From contig NZ_CP104965.1 in the NCBI RefSeq assembly GCF_025452235.1, forward strand, positions 3,716,501 to 3,780,500: a DNA stretch of 64,000 bases. Direction: 5' to 3'. Both the position numbers and the translations under genes were made by a program. Shown piece by piece: positions 37,201 to 46,358 of this stretch. The stretch comes from Devosia neptuniae (GTDB taxonomy: Bacteria; Pseudomonadota; Alphaproteobacteria; Rhizobiales; Devosiaceae). Below the pieces are notes generated by a model. It searched no databases. It saw only the letters and a list, made by a program, of their open reading frames with translations, and was not told the DNA's origin. How positions within the stretch are numbered: the stretch's first letter is position 1; every line of letters begins with the position of its first letter.

Positions 37201-38268
37201 ATGGCCTCTGTCACCCTCAGCGACGTCAAGAAAACCTATGGCAATGTGCCCATCATCCATGGCCTCGACCTCGAAGTTCAGTCAGGCGAGTTCCTCGTGC
37301 TGGTCGGCCCTTCCGGCTGCGGCAAGTCCACCCTACTGCGCATGATCGCCGGGCTCGAAGACATCAATGATGGCGTCATCGCCATCGGCGACAAAATCGT
37401 CAACGACCTGCCCGCCTCCCAGCGGAACCTCTCCATGGTGTTCCAGTCCTACGCGCTCTATCCCCATATGAGCGTGCGCAAGAACCTGGCTTTCGGCCTC
37501 TCCAATCTCAAAATGCCAAAACCGGAGATCGAGCGCCGCGTGGCCGACGCTGCCCGCATTCTGCAGATTGAGCCGCTGATGGAGCGCAAGCCGCGCCAGC
37601 TTTCTGGCGGACAGAAGCAGCGCGTCGCCATTGGTCGCGCCATCGTGCGCGAGCCGCAGCTGTTCCTGTTCGATGAACCCTTGTCCAATCTCGATGCCGA
37701 ATTGCGCGTGCAAATGCGGGTCGAGCTGGCCGGCCTCTATCAGCGGCTGGGCACCACCATGATCTATGTGACGCACGACCAGACCGAGGCCATGACCATG
37801 GCCACCCGTATCGTCGTGCTCAACAAGGGCCGCATCGAGCAGGTCGGCACGCCCTACGAGCTGTATAATTTCCCGCGCAACAAATTCGTCGCGACCTTCA
37901 TCGGTTCACCCAAGATGAACATGCTCGACGCCCAGGCTGCAGGCGGCAAGGCCGAGATTGCGGGCCTCGGCAGCCTCACCCTGCCCCGGGGCATCACGAC
38001 CAATGGCCCTATCAGCATCGGCATCCGCCCTGAACAACTCAGCCTTGGCACATCAGGCGATCTGACTTTGCCCGGCAAGGTGACCCTGGTGGAATACCTC
38101 GGCAGCGAAGTCTTCATCTATGTCCGCCTCGCCAATGAGCAGACCGTGCTGGTGCAAGGCGCCGGCGACGCCAAAACCCGCAATGGCGAGGACGTAACCC
38201 TCACCATCAATGCGGCAGGCGCCCATTATTTCGACGCCGAAGGGCAGCGTTTGGGGGATATGAAATAG
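37201..38268 (+). CDS. Carbohydrate ABC transporter ATP-binding protein (UgpC/MsmK type)
   Basis: A 355-residue ATPase: Walker A GPSGCGKS, signature [15 protein letters not shown], Walker [15 protein letters not shown], switch in [14 protein letters not shown], and a C-terminal TOBE domain with [10 protein letters not shown] and [15 protein letters not shown] stands 8 bases before the ATG. It is the last gene of the glycoside hydrolase operon and is convergent with the gntR-type gene 25 bases away. Confidence 0.93.
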   Translation: MASVTLSDVKKTYGNVPIIHGLDLEVQSGEFLVLVGPSGCGKSTLLRMIAGLEDINDGVIAIGDKIVNDLPASQRNLSMVFQSYALYPHMSVRKNLAFGLSNLKMPKPEIERRVADAARILQIEPLMERKPRQLSGGQKQRVAIGRAIVREPQLFLFDEPLSNLDAELRVQMRVELAGLYQRLGTTMIYVTHDQTEAMTMATRIVVLNKGRIEQVGTPYELYNFPRNKFVATFIGSPKMNMLDAQAAGGKAEIAGLGSLTLPRGITTNGPISIGIRPEQLSLGTSGDLTLPGKVTLVEYLGSEVFIYVRLANEQTVLVQGAGDAKTRNGEDVTLTINAAGAHYFDAEGQRLGDMK

Positions 38269-38293
38269 CCGGATACCCCAAACCGGTCGCCGC

Positions 38294-38977
38294 CTAGATA
38301 AAGAGGCTGGCGTGTTTGGTCTCCAGGTCTGGCAGGTCATCTAGGATACTGCCCAGGTGCTGGGCCATGGCGCGCTGGGCGCCCTCGACGTCGTGTCCAT
38401 CGATGGCGGCCATGATGTCCTGGTGTTCGCGCACGCGACGCACCATGTCCGCCTCGCTCTGCAAGGTCATGTTGCAGACCCGGTCCATATGCGTCTTCAT
38501 ATCGGCAATGGCGATCCAGGCAATGCCGACCCCGGCTCCCTGTGCAATGGCAAAATGAAACGCCTCGTCATGCTCGCGGAAGTCGGCATGGTCGAGCTTG
38601 GCCGCCGCCTCTTCCTGCTTGAGCAACAAGCTGGCTATGCGCTTGCGCTGCCAGGCTTCAAAGCTCTGCGCCGCCCTGGCGACCACGGCGAGTTCCACCG
38701 CTTGCCGGACGAACAGCGCCTCGGTCATTTCCTTGGCCGAGATGCGTGCCACGACCGTGCCGCGATGCGGGCGGATTTCGATCAATCGTGAATTGGCCAG
38801 GCGGATCAGCGCCTCGCGCACCGGCTGCCGCGACACGCCGAGGCGGGTGGCAATATCCTGTTCGCTGAGGCGCGATCCCGGCAACAATTCCAGCTCGATG
38901 ATCGCGCGCCGCAGATCTTTTTCGATCGAGGCAGCGGCACTTTCACCGCTCTCAGCCACCTGCATTTCAAGAGTCAT
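38294..38977 (-). CDS. GntR-family regulator with FCD domain (FadR subfamily)
   Basis: A 227-residue regulator. The winged helix covers about residues 15-75 (LRRAIIELELLPGSRLSEQD, then IATRLGVSRQPVREALIRLA). The helical FCD ligand domain follows, with REHDEAFHFAIAQ and VREHQDIMAAIDGHD supplying metal-binding D and H residues. ATG at 38977 is preferred; another at 38998 touches a divergent promoter. It is divergent from the aldehyde dehydrogenase gene, and three CCATAC repeats lie in the gap. Confidence 0.9.
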   Translation of the reverse strand: MTLEMQVAESGESAAASIEKDLRRAIIELELLPGSRLSEQDIATRLGVSRQPVREALIRLANSRLIEIRPHRGTVVARISAKEMTEALFVRQAVELAVVARAAQSFEAWQRKRIASLLLKQEEAAAKLDHADFREHDEAFHFAIAQGAGVGIAWIAIADMKTHMDRVCNMTLQSEADMVRRVREHQDIMAAIDGHDVEGAQRAMAQHLGSILDDLPDLETKHASLFI

Positions 38978-38998
38978 ATTACATCTCGCCCACGCCAT

Positions 38999-39044
38999 TG
39001 ACAGCTTGTGTCAATGCGCCATACGGTACCATACAATTCCATAC
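38999..39044. promoter_or_regulatory. Control region with TTGACA/TGTCAA palindrome and three phased CCATAC repeats
   Basis: TTGACA-gcttg-TGTCAA (38999-39015) is an inverted repeat overlapping a -35 box. Seventeen bases on is TACGGT, a weak -10. CCATAC occurs at 39019, 39029 and 39039, exactly 10 bases apart, which puts the three copies on one face of the helix. The middle copy is part of TACCATACAA, also seen at 31917-31926. Confidence 0.6.
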
Positions 39045-39095
39045 AGGACATATAGAAACGTCCGAATATATTCGAGGAGGTGGGTTCAGCCCGCC

Positions 39096-40637
39096 ATGGC
39101 GATATCCATGCAGTCACGCTTTCAGGACAATTTCGTTGCGCCGAACCTTAGTGATCCGCGGCTGGCGAGTAAACGCGCCTATCGCATGCTGATCGATGGT
39201 CGGTCGGTCGACGCGCAGTCGGGCGAAACCATTACCCGCGAAAGTCCCGGCCATCGCGGCAAGGCCGTCGGCGAATGGCCAGCGGGCGGCGCGGCCGACG
39301 CGGCACTTGCCATCACTGCGGCGCGGCGGGCTTTCGATACGGGCGCCTGGCCCCGGATGAGCGGCGCGGAACGCTCGACAATCCTGCATGCCGTTGCCGC
39401 CAAAATCCTCGAACATGTCGACGAACTGGGCCTGATCGAATGCCTCGAAACCGGCAAGCCCCTGGAACAGGCCAAGGGGGAGATCGGCTATTGCGCTGAC
39501 CTGTGGAACTATGCCGCGGGCCAGTCGCGCGGGCTCGAGGGCTCCACCCACAATGCCATTGGCGAATCCCGCCTCGGCTTGGTGTTGCGGGAGCCGGCGG
39601 GCGTTGTCGGCATCATCACGCCGTGGAATTTCCCCTTCATCATCGTCTCCGAACGTGTGCCGTGGGCGCTGGGCACGGGTTGCACCGTCGTGGTCAAGCC
39701 GAGCGAATTCACCTCCGGCACCACGATCCGCCTCGCCGAACTGGCTATTGAGGCGGGCCTGCCGGCCGGAGCGTTCAACGTCATCACCGGCTATGGCCCT
39801 GCCGTGGGGCAAGTGCTGGCCGAAGATCCGCGGGTCGACGTATTGGCCTTTACCGGCTCGGTTCGTGTCGGCACCACGCTCGCCGGCCTGGCGGCGGCGG
39901 GGGTCAAGCGGGTGGGCCTGGAACTGGGCGGCAAGGGGCCGCAAATCGTCTTTGCCGATGCCGATCTGGACGCTGCCGCCGATGGCATTGCCTATGGCGT
40001 TTATCACAATGCCGGGCAGTGCTGCATTTCCGGCAGCCGGCTGATTGTCGAGAATTCAATCCGCCAGCCATTGCTCGAGCGAGTGCTCGAGCTGTCGCGC
40101 AGGCTGCCGTTTGGCGATCCGCTCGGGGCCGGCACGCGCTTTGGCGCCATGGTCAGCCGCAACCATCTCGAAAAGGTGGCGAGCTATGTGGCCGCCGGCG
40201 TCAATGAAGGCGCCGAATTGCTGCTGGGCGGCGACATGGTCGATGCCAAATCGGGCAATTTTTTTGCCCCGACGGTTTTCGACAAGGTGCGCCCCGACAT
40301 GGCCATCGCCCAGGAGGAAATCTTCGGGCCGGTCCTTGCCACCATTGGTTTTGACACGCCCGAGGAAGCGGTCGCCCTTGCCAATGGCACGCCATTTGGC
40401 CTCTCGGCCAGCGTCTGGTCGCGCGATCTCGAAAACGCCATCCAGACCACGCGCAAGCTGCGGGCCGGACGGTGCTGGATCAATTCGGTGATCGACGGCA
40501 CGCCCGAACTACCCATTGGCGGCTACAAAAAAAGCGGCACCGGCCGCGAACTCGGGCGCTTTGGCTTTGACGAATATTCCCAGTTCAAGGGTCTGCACAT
40601 GACACTTGGGCGGGGCCAACCCTGGTTCCAGCATTGA
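39096..40637 (+). CDS. NAD(P)-dependent aldehyde dehydrogenase
   Basis: A 513-residue aldehyde dehydrogenase that oxidises an aldehyde to the acid. It has the cofactor motif GIITPWNFPFIIVSERVPWA, FTGSVRVGTTLAG, the general base E276 in GLELGGKGPQIVF and the nucleophile C310 in NAGQCCISGSR. The closing GGYKKSGTGRELGRFGFDEY is also typical. GAGGAGG at 39074-39080 is rather far (15 bases) from ATG 39096; an ATG at 39108 is possible but farther still. It lies between a GntR regulator and a ribose-type transporter, so a sugar-derived or glycol-derived aldehyde is the likely substrate. Confidence 0.9.
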   Translation: MAISMQSRFQDNFVAPNLSDPRLASKRAYRMLIDGRSVDAQSGETITRESPGHRGKAVGEWPAGGAADAALAITAARRAFDTGAWPRMSGAERSTILHAVAAKILEHVDELGLIECLETGKPLEQAKGEIGYCADLWNYAAGQSRGLEGSTHNAIGESRLGLVLREPAGVVGIITPWNFPFIIVSERVPWALGTGCTVVVKPSEFTSGTTIRLAELAIEAGLPAGAFNVITGYGPAVGQVLAEDPRVDVLAFTGSVRVGTTLAGLAAAGVKRVGLELGGKGPQIVFADADLDAAADGIAYGVYHNAGQCCISGSRLIVENSIRQPLLERVLELSRRLPFGDPLGAGTRFGAMVSRNHLEKVASYVAAGVNEGAELLLGGDMVDAKSGNFFAPTVFDKVRPDMAIAQEEIFGPVLATIGFDTPEEAVALANGTPFGLSASVWSRDLENAIQTTRKLRAGRCWINSVIDGTPELPIGGYKKSGTGRELGRFGFDEYSQFKGLHMTLGRGQPWFQH

Positions 40638-40748
40638 GGAAGAGCTGAAGCGGGGAGACGCATTCGGGCGGCGCGATCTTGGTCGGAGAGCGCCGTCCGG
40701 AACGGGACCTGAGGAGGACCCGTCACAGATCCAAGGGAGGATTAAGCG

Positions 40749-41705
40749 ATGAATTTGACCAAGTCGAAAGCCGCTTTGCTAGCCGGCTGCGCCCTGTTCG
40801 CCACTATCGGTGGCGCCGCGGCCCAGGATGATCCGGTCAAGGCAACCATGATCATCTATCTCGATCCGAGCGTCCAGTTCTTCAATCCGGTGGTGAAAGG
40901 CGCCCAGGACGCCGCTGCCGCCTTCAATGTCGATCTGGATGTGCAATATGCCAATAACGATCCGGTCCGCCAGAACGACCTGATCGAGAGCGCGGTGGCC
41001 ACGGGCGTTGATGGCATCGCTGTCGCCATTTCCAGCTCCGACGCCTTTGACGATAGCATCTGCGCCGCCGTCGAAGCCGGTATAGTGGTCATCGGCTTCA
41101 ACAATGACGACCTCGAGGGCGCGAACGGCAATTGCCGCCAGGCCTATGTCGGCATGGATGAATTTGCCTCGGGGTATGAACTGGGCAATCGCATGATCGA
41201 GGCCTTCGATCTCAAAGAAGGCGATGTGGTGTTCAATCCGCGCGAAATTCCCGAGGCCAGCTTTGCGGTGGCACGGGGCGGCGGCATCGAAAAGGCGATG
41301 AGCGAACATGGCATCACGGTGGAAACCGTGCGCGCCGGCCTCGATCCCGCCGAGGCGCAGAACATCATGGCCCAGGCGCTGATCGCCAATCCGGATATCA
41401 AGGCGGTGTTCGGCACCGGCTCGGTCACCTCCACCGTTGGCGCCGGCGCCATTAGGGATTCCGGTGTCGACGTGCCGTTCGGCGGCTTCGATCTGGCGGT
41501 CGAAATCGTCAATGCGGTGGAATCCGGCGCCATGTTCGCCACCATGGACCAGCAGCCCTATTTGCAAGGCTATTATCCGATCGCCCAGATCGCCATGGCC
41601 GCCCGGTATGGGCTGACCCCGACCGATGTCGATACCGGCCAGGGCGCCTTCCTCAACCAGGAACGCATCGGCGTCGTGAAGCCCTTTATCGGCACCTATC
41701 GCTGA
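40749..41705 (+). CDS. Ribose-type sugar ABC transporter substrate-binding protein
   Basis: A 318-residue periplasmic protein of the CUT2 family (RbsB-like). The signal peptide MNLTKSKAALLAGCALFATI ends near AAA. It shows VDLDVQYANNDPVRQNDLIE, ATGVDGIAVAISSSDAFDD, VVIGFNNDDLEG, YVGMDEFASGYELGNRMIEA and MFATMDQQPYLQGYYPIAQI. A strong GGGAGGA site lies 8 bases before the ATG. The preceding 111 bases after the aldehyde dehydrogenase hold no gene that I can see. Confidence 0.92.
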   Translation: MNLTKSKAALLAGCALFATIGGAAAQDDPVKATMIIYLDPSVQFFNPVVKGAQDAAAAFNVDLDVQYANNDPVRQNDLIESAVATGVDGIAVAISSSDAFDDSICAAVEAGIVVIGFNNDDLEGANGNCRQAYVGMDEFASGYELGNRMIEAFDLKEGDVVFNPREIPEASFAVARGGGIEKAMSEHGITVETVRAGLDPAEAQNIMAQALIANPDIKAVFGTGSVTSTVGAGAIRDSGVDVPFGGFDLAVEIVNAVESGAMFATMDQQPYLQGYYPIAQIAMAARYGLTPTDVDTGQGAFLNQERIGVVKPFIGTYR

Positions 41706-41710
41706 TTGGC

Positions 41711-41747
41711 TGGTCCCGGCCTTCGGGCTGGGACCACTCCTTTTTTC
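41711..41747 (+). terminator. Intrinsic terminator after the ribose-type binding protein
   Basis: An 11-bp stem, TGGTCCCGGCC with GGCTGGGACCA, a UUCG loop, then CTCCTTTTTTC. It is the best terminator in the window and yet lies inside an operon, so partial read-through must supply the permease. Confidence 0.85.
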
Positions 41748-41757
41748 ACAACCGGAT

Positions 41758-42783
41758 ATGACCGTGACCGAGATGATCGATCATCGTGCCGCCTGGCCCA
41801 GGCGAACGGCTGCCCAAAGCCTGCATGCGCTGCTCACCATGCCGGCAGGCGCCATCCTGCTGGTCTTCGTTGCCGTGCAAATCGGCTGCATCGCCGCCGG
41901 GCTGCTGTTTCCCGACGACTTCCGCTATCTCTCATCGGCCAATATGGGCATCATGATGCGCTCGGTGCCGGTGCTGGGTTGCCTGGCGCTAGGCGCCGGC
42001 GTGCTGATGATATCAGGCGAGTTCGACCTGTCGATCGGCTCGGTTTACACCTTCACCGCCATCGTCATGGCCATGCTGGTCGGCAATGGGGTCGACGCCT
42101 TCCTTGCGGCGCCCGCGGGCCTGCTCATCGGCGCTGCCATCGGCCTGCTCAATGGCGCACTGACGCTGCGCTTCAACCTGCCCAGCTTCATCGTGACGCT
42201 CGGTGGCCTGTTGTTCTGGCGCGGGGCGGTGCTGCTGCTCAATGGCGCCGTGCAGGTGCGTTTCGATCCCAATCCGGTGTTCAACGCACTGTTTTCCGGC
42301 ACGCTGCTTGGCATCAACGCGGCCTTCATCTGGTTTATCGGGCTGTGCCTGGTCTTCTGGGCCATGCTGCACCGGCATCGCTTCGGCAACCATGTCTTTG
42401 CCACCGGCGGCAACCGCTCGGCCGCGACCGCCATCGGGGTCAATACCAATGCCATCAAGCTGATGGCCTTCGCCATTGCCGGCTTCATGGCGGCTTTCGC
42501 CGGCATTCTCGCCACCACACGCGTCGGCTCGGTGCAACCGGGCCAGGGCGCCGGGCTCGAGCTGCAGGCCATTGCTGCCTGCGTCATCGGCGGGCTCTCC
42601 CTGCGTGGCGGGCGTGGCTCGATCCTGGGAGTGTTTCTGGGCGTGATGCTGATTTTCACCATTACCGACGTGCTGCTGCTGATGCGGGCACCGGGCTTCT
42701 ATCTCGACATGTTCATCGCCACGCTGATCGTGGTGGCCTCGATCTTCAATCACGGGCTCGATCGCCGGGGAGCCGCCTCATGA
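41758..42783 (+). CDS. Ribose-type sugar ABC transporter permease
   Basis: A 341-residue RbsC/FrcC-like permease with about eight to ten hydrophobic segments. ISGEFDLSIGSVYTFTAIVM is the family signature; NLPSFIVTLGGLLFWRGAVL, FATGGNRSAATAIGVNTNAI and GLELQAIAACVIGGLSLRGG support it. Confidence 0.92.
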   Translation: MTVTEMIDHRAAWPRRTAAQSLHALLTMPAGAILLVFVAVQIGCIAAGLLFPDDFRYLSSANMGIMMRSVPVLGCLALGAGVLMISGEFDLSIGSVYTFTAIVMAMLVGNGVDAFLAAPAGLLIGAAIGLLNGALTLRFNLPSFIVTLGGLLFWRGAVLLLNGAVQVRFDPNPVFNALFSGTLLGINAAFIWFIGLCLVFWAMLHRHRFGNHVFATGGNRSAATAIGVNTNAIKLMAFAIAGFMAAFAGILATTRVGSVQPGQGAGLELQAIAACVIGGLSLRGGRGSILGVFLGVMLIFTITDVLLLMRAPGFYLDMFIATLIVVASIFNHGLDRRGAAS

Positions 42784-43508
42784 GTCTCTTGGCCCTGCAC
42801 AATATCAACAAGACCTTCGGGCCGCTCAAAGCCCTCACCGATCTCAGCTTCGAAGTGGGCCATAGCGAAGTCGTTGGCCTGCTCGGCGACAATGGCGCGG
42901 GCAAATCGACCACGGTCAACCTGCTTTCGGGCATTCACCGACCCAATTCCGGCTATATCTCGGTCGATGGCCAACGGCACGATTTCACCTGCCGCCGCGA
43001 CAGCGCCGAAGCGGGTATCGAAACGATCTACCAGAACACCGCGCTGGTCGATTGCCTCTCCATTTCGCGCAATATCTTTCTGGGTCGCGAACTGACCGGC
43101 CGCTTCGGCTTTCTCGATCTCCGGCAGATGCGCGAGATCGCCATGCAGGTGCTGGAAAGCGCGGTGCATATTTCGGGCATCGACTCGCCGGACAAGCTGG
43201 TTGGCGACCTGTCCGGCGGGCAGAAACAGGCCGTCGCCATTGCGCGCGCCGTGTTCTTCAAGCGCCGGGTGCTGCTGCTCGATGAGCCGACTTCGGCGCT
43301 ATCGGTCCGCGAAACCGAGGCGCTGCTGGGCCAGGTGCTCAAACTCAAGGCGGAGGGGGTATCAAGCGTACTGGTGACGCATAATCTCTATCACGCCTAC
43401 CAGGTCTGCGACCGCTTCGTGATCATGAGCCACGGTACCAAGGTGTTCGACGTGGCCAAGGCCGACACCACGATTGAGGAGCTGACCCAGCACGTGGTGC
43501 TGACCTAG
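42780..43508 (+). CDS. Ribose-type sugar ABC transporter ATP-binding protein (single domain)
   Basis: A 242-residue ATPase with one ABC domain: Walker A GDNGAGKST, signature LSGGQKQAVAIARAV, Walker B VLLLDEPTSALSVRE, switch VTHNLYHAYQV. Many CUT2 systems use a fused two-domain ATPase, while fructose-type (FrcA) systems use a single domain as here, so the substrate may be a fructose-like sugar or a polyol. ATG at 42780 overlaps the permease stop. Confidence 0.91.
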   Translation: MSLLALHNINKTFGPLKALTDLSFEVGHSEVVGLLGDNGAGKSTTVNLLSGIHRPNSGYISVDGQRHDFTCRRDSAEAGIETIYQNTALVDCLSISRNIFLGRELTGRFGFLDLRQMREIAMQVLESAVHISGIDSPDKLVGDLSGGQKQAVAIARAVFFKRRVLLLDEPTSALSVRETEALLGQVLKLKAEGVSSVLVTHNLYHAYQVCDRFVIMSHGTKVFDVAKADTTIEELTQHVVLT

Positions 43509-43531
43509 CTCCCCGTGCTTGGTGTTCCTGC

Positions 43532-43903
43532 CTAGAACAGCGGATTATTGTGCGCGCGGGTATCCGGCATCTGCATCATCGCGTCCCAGTGCTCGGCCAG
43601 TTTGCCGTTCTCGACGCGGTAGATATCGAGGAAGCGCCATGCCTTGCCCGCCATTTCATAGGGGGTGTGCAGCATGACGATATCACCATGGGCAAGCACG
43701 TGTTTGTATTCGAGCTTTTGTTTCGACACCCCTTGCGAAATAAGCATTTGCAGGAGTTGCTTGACCCCTTCCGGGCCGTCAGGGGTCGTCGGATTGTGCT
43801 GGATAAAATCCTGGCTCATGTACTGGTCTACTGCTGACACATCCAGATCACCGAAAATGCGCTGATAGGCGGTCATGACGAGCTGTTTGTTGGCCTCGGT
43901 CAT
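43532..43903 (-). CDS. SnoaL-like (NTF2-fold) protein
   Basis: A 123-residue cytoplasmic protein of the SnoaL/ester-cyclase-like NTF2 fold. It is recognised from QRIFGDLDVSAVDQYMSQDF, IQHNPTTPDGPEGVKQLLQM, HVLAHGDIVMLHTPYEM, DIYRVENGKLAEHWDAMMQM and the closing NNPLF. The family includes enzymes that bind small hydrophobic ligands; no function can be named here. It is in tandem with another NTF2-fold gene. Confidence 0.82.
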   Translation of the reverse strand: MTEANKQLVMTAYQRIFGDLDVSAVDQYMSQDFIQHNPTTPDGPEGVKQLLQMLISQGVSKQKLEYKHVLAHGDIVMLHTPYEMAGKAWRFLDIYRVENGKLAEHWDAMMQMPDTRAHNNPLF

Positions 43904-43927
43904 GGTGGAGCTCCTTGATTGAAAGTG

Positions 43928-43953
43928 GTGGCAGGGACGCTTTTCGTCCCCTG
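43928..43953 (-). other. Hairpin between the two SnoaL-like genes
   Basis: GGCAGGGACG with CGTCCCcTGCC, about 10 bp with one bulge. A weak terminator or mRNA protector. Confidence 0.4.
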
Positions 43954-43972
43954 CCCTCGATTCCGTGACCTA

Positions 43973-44359
43973 TCAGCCCCAGAACGCGTCTTCCTGCTCG
44001 GGATTGGAGGAGAACAGCCAGACTTCAACGATCTTGCCGTCCACGATGCGCAACAGATCGATGCCGGCCTGGTCGAGCGTGGCGCCCTCGCGCTGGCCGG
44101 AGAACTCGATCTCAATGGCAACCAGGTCGCCATTGGCGACATAGCGGTGGGCGTGGGTAATGGCGAAGGTGCCGCCAGACTTCTCCATCATGCCGCCCAT
44201 CATGGCGCCGAATTCGGCAATGCCGTTCTTGGTGCCCGAGAACTGGTTCTTGCCCGGCTGGTGCCAGACCACCTTGGGAGACAGCAATGCGCCAAGCGTG
44301 GCCTGATCATTGGTCTGGACGGCTTTGATGTAGCTCTTTGCGATATCGATATTGCTCAT
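43973..44359 (-). CDS. SnoaL-like (NTF2-fold) protein
   Basis: A 128-residue protein of the NTF2 fold: YIKAVQTNDQATLGALLSPK, VVWHQPGKNQFSGTKNG, GDLVAIEIEFSGQREG, QAGIDLLRIVDGKIVEVWLF and a closing NPEQEDAFWG. It resembles ketosteroid-isomerase-like proteins of unknown function. It is divergent from an AraC regulator at 44509, which may control it. Confidence 0.8.
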   Translation of the reverse strand: MSNIDIAKSYIKAVQTNDQATLGALLSPKVVWHQPGKNQFSGTKNGIAEFGAMMGGMMEKSGGTFAITHAHRYVANGDLVAIEIEFSGQREGATLDQAGIDLLRIVDGKIVEVWLFSSNPEQEDAFWG

Positions 44360-44508
44360 TTTGGTCTCTCATTTGCAGATGTTGGAACCTGCTGCGAAGT
44401 GATCCGCGGTTCATGAGAGTGGTAATAATGGGCAGCATGCCATTCTGTCGTGGTTCATAGATGCCGCTATGTGATACTTATCGGACATAATGGCTGTGGC
44501 GGAACCAA

Positions 44509-45390
44509 ATGACTAAAAGCCGAAAGCTGGATCAACTCAACTATCGTCCGAGCGGGCGCGAGCTGGATGTCGAGATTTTCCATTTCTCGGATTTGCGGCG
44601 CCGGGTGAGTGCCGAGCAAATCCTGGCGCTGTATCACTATTCCTTCCACACCCTGATCTGCGTCACCCAAGGGACGGTGACCCAGATGGTGGACTTCCAG
44701 CAGGTCCCCTGCGCGGCCGGCTCCCTCCTCGTGCTGCGGCCCGGGCAGGTTCATAGTTTTGGCAGCATTGAGGGTTGGGACGGCTGGATGGTCCTGTTTC
44801 GTGCCGAATTCCTGCCGTCGGAGACGCAGACCACCACCGACCTGCTGCCGGTCCTCGGCCTGGATCGGCTACCCGATCATCTGTCCCTGTCCAAAGCCGA
44901 TTTCGCTGCCGTGAACGAGGCGATCGCGCGCATGCAGCAGGACGCGGCGAGCGTCGCCCGGCCCAATGATCTGCACGCCCTGCTGCGTTACGAATTGTGT
45001 GCGCTGCTCCTGCGCCTTGCCATTTTGCAGGACCAGCATATGGGCGCCGAAGTCACCCGAAGCTCTGGCGTGCAGCGCTATGCCAGGTTTCGCCGGCTGG
45101 TCGAGCAGAACTATGCCGGCTGGCATCAGGTATCGGCCTATGCTGCCGCGCTGGGCTGTACCGAGAAAAGCCTGACGCGGGCAGCCCTGGAGGCGACAGG
45201 ACAAAGCGCCAAGAGCGTCATCGCCGCGCGTATCGCGCTTGAGGCCAAGCGGCTCCTGGTCCACACCGACCGGCCCATCTACCTGATCGCCGAGGGTCTG
45301 GGTTTCGAGGAGGCGACCAATTTCGCCAAATTCTTCAAGCGCGAGGCGGAACTCACGCCGATTGCCTTTCGCCGGCGATACAAGAACTGA
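44509..45390 (+). CDS. AraC-family transcriptional regulator
   Basis: A 293-residue activator. The first 170 residues form a cupin-like sensor (LICVTQGTVTQMVDFQQVPC, AGSLLVLRPGQVHSF). The last 95 hold two helix-turn-helices (YAAALGCTEKSLTRAALEAT, LIAEGLGFEEATNFAKFFKR, ELTPIAFRRRY). It is divergent from the SnoaL-like pair. Confidence 0.9.
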   Translation: MTKSRKLDQLNYRPSGRELDVEIFHFSDLRRRVSAEQILALYHYSFHTLICVTQGTVTQMVDFQQVPCAAGSLLVLRPGQVHSFGSIEGWDGWMVLFRAEFLPSETQTTTDLLPVLGLDRLPDHLSLSKADFAAVNEAIARMQQDAASVARPNDLHALLRYELCALLLRLAILQDQHMGAEVTRSSGVQRYARFRRLVEQNYAGWHQVSAYAAALGCTEKSLTRAALEATGQSAKSVIAARIALEAKRLLVHTDRPIYLIAEGLGFEEATNFAKFFKREAELTPIAFRRRYKN

Positions 45391-45440
45391 CGGCAGTACT
45401 GCGCCGTCAGGATGGCGGCGCAGGAAACCACCTCAAGCGC

Positions 45441-46358
45441 CTAGGCTCGCACCAACCTTGTGCCCCGTAATGTCTCTGATGGCGTTTCGTGGAATTGGGC
45501 GCTGTAATATTTGGCGAAGCGGCCGAGGTGCCAGAAGCGCCATTGCAGGGCAATTTCCGAGACGGTGCGGCCGGTGCGCCCGGCCTGCAGCAGGTCACGG
45601 CGGGCGCCGTCGAGGCGCAATTGCTTGAGCCAGACGCTGGCATTGATGCCCAGGGTGTTGCGCACCGTGTCGTGCAGCGACTGGTGCGTCATGCCGGTGT
45701 CGGCGGCGAGCGCGGTAATCGAGAGGGGCATGTCCCCTTCCCCGCACATGCGGGCTTGCAGGCGCCGGAATGCGGAATAGTCCGGGCTGGTGCTGGGGCC
45801 AGGCCATTCCAGCTGGGTGGAATTGAAGTAGAGACTGGCGAGTTGCTCAATGAGGATCTCGGGCAATAGCTCGGTCAGCTCGTCGGCCGATTCTCTCGGC
45901 CCCGCCGCATTGGGCAGCAGGCCGAGCAGCCAATGCAGGCACGCCTTCATCGCGTAGCCCGACAGCACGTTGAAGCCGGAGCGCACCTCCCAGCCGAGTT
46001 GGTCCGCGCGCATGGTGACCAACACGATGTCATAGCCGCCCGGACAGACGGCGACCCATTCCAGCCCACCGGTAATGACGCTGCAGGTGACGCCACACAG
46101 CGGCATTGCATTGATCTGCCAATGCGCATCGTCATTGACGGTGAAGGCGAAGGTGACGCTGTCCCTGGGCGTCATGATGGTTTGGGCGATGGTGGTGTTG
46201 ACGCGTTCGCGCATCACCGAAATGCCCGGCATCACCAGATAGTCGACCCGCCCGTGATAGCGGTTGGGCCCCAGTTGCAGAAAACGCTGCTCCCAGCCGG
46301 GCAAGGCGGTTTCCTGTTCGGTGGCGTCGAAGAATTCAGCGGCGAAGGCTTTGGGCAT
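45441..46358 (-). CDS. AraC-family transcriptional regulator next to the amine dehydrogenase operon
   Basis: A 305-residue regulator. The N-terminal sensor includes ALPGWEQRFLQLGPNRYHGR and the region up to about residue 200. The C-terminal DNA-binding part has ITALAADTGMTHQSLHDTVR and EIALQWRFWHLGRFAKYYSA. It is divergent from aauB across 157 bases of AT-rich sequence and is the natural candidate activator of that operon. The sensor resembles those of regulators of amine use (FeaR/EutR type), but only loosely. Confidence 0.88.
   Translation of the reverse strand: MPKAFAAEFFDATEQETALPGWEQRFLQLGPNRYHGRVDYLVMPGISVMRERVNTTIAQTIMTPRDSVTFAFTVNDDAHWQINAMPLCGVTCSVITGGLEWVAVCPGGYDIVLVTMRADQLGWEVRSGFNVLSGYAMKACLHWLLGLLPNAAGPRESADELTELLPEILIEQLASLYFNSTQLEWPGPSTSPDYSAFRRLQARMCGEGDMPLSITALAADTGMTHQSLHDTVRNTLGINASVWLKQLRLDGARRDLLQAGRTGRTVSEIALQWRFWHLGRFAKYYSAQFHETPSETLRGTRLVRA

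Noticed and set aside
38598..39095. N-terminal extension of the aldehyde dehydrogenase
   Set aside because: It would be antisense to the gntR gene and crosses the control region.
40638..40748. Possible small regulatory hairpin before the ribose-type binding protein
   Set aside because: Only imperfect, short stems; nothing that stands out from GC-rich background.
41706..42779. N-terminal extension of the ribose-type ATPase
   Set aside because: It is a shadow frame of the permease; the ABC domain starts at ATG 42780.
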